Assembly: GCF_900176145.1 (NCBI RefSeq)
Contig: NZ_FWWY01000001.1
Location: 3,391,011 to 3,455,010, forward strand
Direction: 5' to 3'
DNA length: 64,000 bases
Source of the DNA: Sulfobacillus thermosulfidooxidans DSM 9293
GTDB taxonomy: Bacteria > Bacillota > Sulfobacillia > Sulfobacillales > Sulfobacillaceae
The position numbers and the translations under genes are program-made. The notes under the pieces were generated by a model that was not told the DNA's origin, searched no databases, and saw only the letters and a list, made by a program, of their open reading frames with translations. Positions 61,204 through 64,000 of this stretch are shown here, one piece after another; position 1 is the first letter of the stretch; every line of letters begins with the position of its first letter.

Positions 61204-61212
61204 AGTATACCA
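61204..61212 (-). promoter_or_regulatory. Internal promoter of codY
   Basis: TGG-TATACT on the minus strand, about 57 bases before the codY GTG and after the hslU stop. Allows codY transcription independent of hslVU. Confidence 0.45.
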
Positions 61213-61248
61213 CAGCATAGTTCTAATGTGGTAACGAAAAAAAAAAAT

Positions 61249-62658
61249 TCAGAGTATATACCGATTGATGTCAATATTCTCTGCAATCTTAGCCAGCCGT
61301 TGTTGCACATAAGCAGCGGTAATGGGGATGGTCTGGCCCACTAAATCGGGGGCAGAGAAATTCAGTTCTTCCAGTACCTTTTCCAAAATCGTGTGGAGGC
61401 GCCGGGCTCCAATGTTCTCGGTATCCCGGTTGACTTGATAGGCGTAGCGCGCCATTTCCCATAATGCGCCGTCATCGAATTCCACTTTAACACCTTCTGC
61501 CCCTAATAGGGCTTGATATTGCTTGATGAGCGAGTGCCGTGGTTCCGTAAGAATTTTATAAAAGTCTTCTTCGGTCAGGGCATTAAATTCCACCCGGATC
61601 GGAAACCGTCCTTGCAATTCCGGAATGAGATCACTGGGTTTCGATACATGAAATGCTCCGGCCGCAATAAAGAGAATATGATCTGTCTTAACAGGCCCAT
61701 ATTTGGTATTGACCGTGGATCCCTCGACAATCGGCAGAATGTCACGTTGAACTCCTTCCCGTGAAACATCTGGTCCACGCCCTTCATGACTGCTGGAAGC
61801 AATTTTGTCAAACTCATCAATGAAGATAATGCCTTGTTGCTCAGCTCTCCACAGAGCTTCAGCATGGGCAGCATCGGTATCAATTAATTTTTGGGCTTCT
61901 TCCTGGGTCAATACTTTCCGCGCTTCGGCAACCGTCATCTTACGGCGTTTTGTGCGCTTAGGTAACAAGCCAGAAAACATTTCACCCAGATTCATCTGAT
62001 TTTCTTCTCCGCCGGGAATATTTCCCATAAAAGGCAATGGGGGACCAGGATCTTCAACTTCCACTTCGACGACTTCATTTTCCATGGCTTTCATCCGAAG
62101 TTTTTCCCGCACTTTGCGCCGTTCTTCTTCGATTCGGTGACGTTCTTCGATACTTAAACTGGAAGTCGTCTTGTTTGATCGATTTCCGCCTCCGAATAAC
62201 GCTTCAAAGGGATTGACAGTCGTTGAGGTATCCTCAGGAAACGGAACTAAAGCATCCACTAAACGATCTTCTGCAATGCGCTCGGCACGATCTTGGACGG
62301 CTTGACTGCGTTCTTCTTTGACCATCCGCACACTCGTTTCGACGAGATCACGGACCATCGCATCGACATCGCGGCCGACATAACCTACTTCGGTAAATTT
62401 TGTCGCCTCAACTTTGACAAACGGCACATGCAAGAGCCGAGCCAAACGCCGGGCCACTTCCGTTTTTCCCACTCCCGTAGGCCCAATCATCAAAATGTTT
62501 TTCGGAGTAATATCTTCTTGCAATTCAGGATCGAGCTGACTCCGCCGCCAGCGGTGTCTTAGAGCGATAGCGACCGCCCGTTTGGCTTCCTCTTGACCAA
62601 CAATATATCGATCGAGTTCTTCGACGATTTTCTTGGGTGTCATCAATGCATCGTCCAT
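61249..62658 (-). CDS. hslU: HslU ATPase subunit of the HslUV protease
   Basis: AAA+ unfoldase, 469 residues, that feeds proteins into HslV. Walker A is [18 protein letters not shown] near 56, an I-domain insertion spans about 110-240, Walker B is [12 protein letters not shown] near 268, the sensor region follows [21 protein letters not shown], and the C-terminal IDINRYIL tail inserts into HslV. The ATG has AGGAGG seven bases upstream. Cotranscribed with hslV. Confidence 0.95.
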   Translation of the reverse strand: MDDALMTPKKIVEELDRYIVGQEEAKRAVAIALRHRWRRSQLDPELQEDITPKNILMIGPTGVGKTEVARRLARLLHVPFVKVEATKFTEVGYVGRDVDAMVRDLVETSVRMVKEERSQAVQDRAERIAEDRLVDALVPFPEDTSTTVNPFEALFGGGNRSNKTTSSLSIEERHRIEEERRKVREKLRMKAMENEVVEVEVEDPGPPLPFMGNIPGGEENQMNLGEMFSGLLPKRTKRRKMTVAEARKVLTQEEAQKLIDTDAAHAEALWRAEQQGIIFIDEFDKIASSSHEGRGPDVSREGVQRDILPIVEGSTVNTKYGPVKTDHILFIAAGAFHVSKPSDLIPELQGRFPIRVEFNALTEEDFYKILTEPRHSLIKQYQALLGAEGVKVEFDDGALWEMARYAYQVNRDTENIGARRLHTILEKVLEELNFSAPDLVGQTIPITAAYVQQRLAKIAENIDINRYIL

Positions 62659-62691
62659 GACAAAACCTCCTTTTTTCCTTCGGCGAAAGTG

Positions 62692-63240
62692 TTAATTCAA
62701 GGTTTCAATAGTCAAATGGTGATTGGTATAGATACAAATATCCGCCGCAATATCCAAAGAACGTCTAACCAAATCTTCTAAGGGCATCGGAGGCTCAATC
62801 GACGAAAATGCTCGTGCAGCCGCCAAGGCATAACTGCCTCCCGATCCAATGGCGGCAATATAGTCGTCAGGTTCTATCACTTCCCCTGTCCCGGACAAAA
62901 TAAATAAATGCTCAGTATCTGCCACTAATAACAATGCTTCCAATTTACCCAACATCCGGTCGGTCCGCCATTGACGAGAAAGAGCCACCGCCGCGCGTTG
63001 CAGGTTGCCATGACTTTCTTCAAGTTTCCCTTCAAAAAGTTCGAACAAGGTCAACGCATCCGCGACCGAGCCAGCAAATCCCGCCAATACTTTATTATGA
63101 TACAAACGTCGAACCTTTGTCGCCGTATGCTTCATAACAGTATTTTGGCCGAAAGTTACCTGACCATCTCCTCCAATCACCGCTTTGCCGTCTCTCACGA
63201 TACCGAGAATTGTCGTCCCATGAAATTCAATGGCTGCCAC
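62692..63240 (-). CDS. hslV: HslV peptidase subunit
   Basis: Threonine protease of the proteasome-beta fold, 182 residues. The nucleophile is the first threonine of [14 protein letters not shown] after processing. [10 protein letters not shown] near 32 and [20 protein letters not shown] near 125 are the conserved blocks. The ATG at 63246 sits only two bases after GAAGGAG; the GTG at 63240 with eight-base spacing is preferred. Upstream codons further out have no ribosome site. Confidence 0.94.
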   Translation of the reverse strand: MAAIEFHGTTILGIVRDGKAVIGGDGQVTFGQNTVMKHTATKVRRLYHNKVLAGFAGSVADALTLFELFEGKLEESHGNLQRAAVALSRQWRTDRMLGKLEALLLVADTEHLFILSGTGEVIEPDDYIAAIGSGGSYALAAARAFSSIEPPMPLEDLVRRSLDIAADICIYTNHHLTIETLN

Positions 63241-63280
63241 TCTCATCTCTCCTTCATTGTTTCCGTTGGCTCCCTCGTGT

Positions 63281-64000
63281 TCAAGCACGAGGATGGGCAT
63301 TTTGATAAACTTTAGCAATATGTTCTTGGGACACTAATGTATAAAGTTGGGTCGTTCGTAGCAAACTGTGACCCAAAAGTTCCTGAATCACCCGCAAATC
63401 GGCACCATTCATGAGCATATGCGTCGCAAACGAATGCCGTAGCCAGTGTGGGCTGACATTTCTTTGAATCGCCGCTTTGGCTAAAACATTTTTTACAATT
63501 CGCCGGACACTACGCGTGGTAAGCCTGCCACCCCGGTAATTAACAAAGAGCGCTGTGGTGCGTGTTCGGACGAGTGCTTTTCTTCCGCGTAACAAATATG
63601 CGTCGAGGGCCTGAGACGCTTTAGTGCCAAAGGGCACCACTCGCTCTTTGCCGCCCTTTCCTTTGACGCGCACAAACCGACTCGTCAAATCCACATCAGC
63701 TATATTTAAAGATACTGCTTCTTGACTTCTGAGTCCCGCTCCATAAAGAATCTCCATTAAGGCCCAGTTTCTCAGTCCCAGAGGCCCTGGCATATTTTTG
63801 GCGCTTTCAATCAGATCATGGGCTTCATCCATCGTTAGAGTTCGGGGCAATAAGGGGCGAAACCGTGGAGTAAGCAGTCGATTAGCAGGATTGTCAGTGC
63901 GCCATCCCTGTCGCTTAACGAACCGGTAAAATGATCGAATCACAGCTAATTTGCGGGCCACAGTTCTCGGCGCCAATCCTTGTTTCATCAGGGATGATAT
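63281..64000 (-). CDS. xerC: Tyrosine recombinase XerC/CodV, C-terminal part (gene continues past the window)
   Basis: 239 residues are visible and the frame runs open to the window edge, so the start is outside. The N-terminal SAM-like part is [20 protein letters not shown]. The catalytic residues are the arginine of [11 protein letters not shown], the lysine of [11 protein letters not shown]-x2-R in [13 protein letters not shown], the histidine of [10 protein letters not shown] and the nucleophilic tyrosine of TQLYTLV. It resolves chromosome dimers with XerD. First gene of the codVWXY-like operon, 40 bases before hslV. Confidence 0.93.
   Translation of the reverse strand: MSSLMKQGLAPRTVARKLAVIRSFYRFVKRQGWRTDNPANRLLTPRFRPLLPRTLTMDEAHDLIESAKNMPGPLGLRNWALMEILYGAGLRSQEAVSLNIADVDLTSRFVRVKGKGGKERVVPFGTKASQALDAYLLRGRKALVRTRTTALFVNYRGGRLTTRSVRRIVKNVLAKAAIQRNVSPHWLRHSFATHMLMNGADLRVIQELLGHSLLRTTQLYTLVSQEHIAKVYQNAHPRA

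Noticed and set aside
61234-61244. A11 tract (T11 on the minus strand) after hslU as a terminator
   Set aside because: No stable hairpin precedes the T-run, and codY probably needs read-through from hslU.
1-64000. CRISPR arrays, tRNA or rRNA genes, intact insertion sequences, prophage
   Set aside because: No regularly spaced repeats, no tRNA-like or rRNA sequence, no transposase or phage gene was recognised when reading through.

Overview
The window is a chromosomal segment of about 48-50% G+C (estimated by eye) from a Gram-positive bacterium of the Firmicutes type. Supporting evidence is a xerC-hslV-hslU-codY cluster in the Bacillus codVWXY order, a SAM-I (S-box) riboswitch, the HemQ coproheme enzyme, strong AGGAGG ribosome sites, extended -10 promoters (TGnTATACT) and a DinR/LexA box of the GAAC-N4-GTTC type. 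Together with a TSUP sulfite exporter and a large trehalose/alpha-glucan module, this suggests an acidophilic, sulfur-oxidising Sulfobacillus-like organism. That genus assignment is inference. No rRNA, tRNA, CRISPR array or intact transposon was seen.

Layout. 1-6.6 kb: aldehyde dehydrogenase and class III aminotransferase, a rhodanese, and two genes of duplicated YbjQ-like domains divergent from hemQ. 6.8-8.8 kb: thrC-thrB. 8.8-10.9 kb: two glycosyltransferases. 11.3-15.6 kb: glutamate synthase large subunit. 15.8-18.5 kb: an SPL-like radical SAM gene behind a LexA box, NDH-2 and a small membrane protein. 18.5-23.6 kb: anchored GH84 enzyme, polyprenyl-phosphate sugar transferase, O-antigen ligase-like protein and a TSUP exporter. 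23.7-26.7 kb: a glycosyltransferase translationally coupled to a thioredoxin-fold protein whose CxxC motif is written TGA-Pro-Lys-Cys (candidate selenoprotein), divergent from a LysR regulator. 27-29 kb: small genes and a double-domain ThyX-like protein. 29-38.8 kb: GH57, glgE, treS-maltokinase fusion and glgB, all on the minus strand. 38.9-41.7 kb: cobB/cbiA, an SDR, an orphan structured RNA and a 57-residue zinc ribbon. 41.7-47 kb: AI-2E family permease, murJ, otsA-otsB. 46.9-51 kb: a SAM-riboswitch methionine operon. 51-55.2 kb: small membrane protein, BI-1 family protein and two transsulfuration enzymes. 55.3-60.3 kb: acyl-CoA ligase, flippase, GH18 lipoprotein, GT51 transglycosylase. 60.4-64 kb: codY, hslU, hslV and partial xerC.

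How the genes work together. OtsA/OtsB make trehalose; TreS converts it to maltose, the fused maltokinase makes maltose-1-phosphate, GlgE polymerises it and GlgB branches it. ThrB/ThrC draw on homoserine for threonine, while the two Cys/Met PLP enzymes and the S-box operon (two half-length MetE-like proteins plus homocysteine methyltransferase/MTHFR) serve methionine. The scattered glycosyltransferases, sugar transferase, ligase and flippase point to surface polysaccharide.

The most unusual items are the candidate UxxC selenoprotein with a hairpin at bacterial SECIS spacing, three genes whose conserved N-termini can only be reached from AUU or CUG start codons, an independently transcribed RNA of about 140 nt with no target gene, and the LexA-box control of an SPL-like gene.
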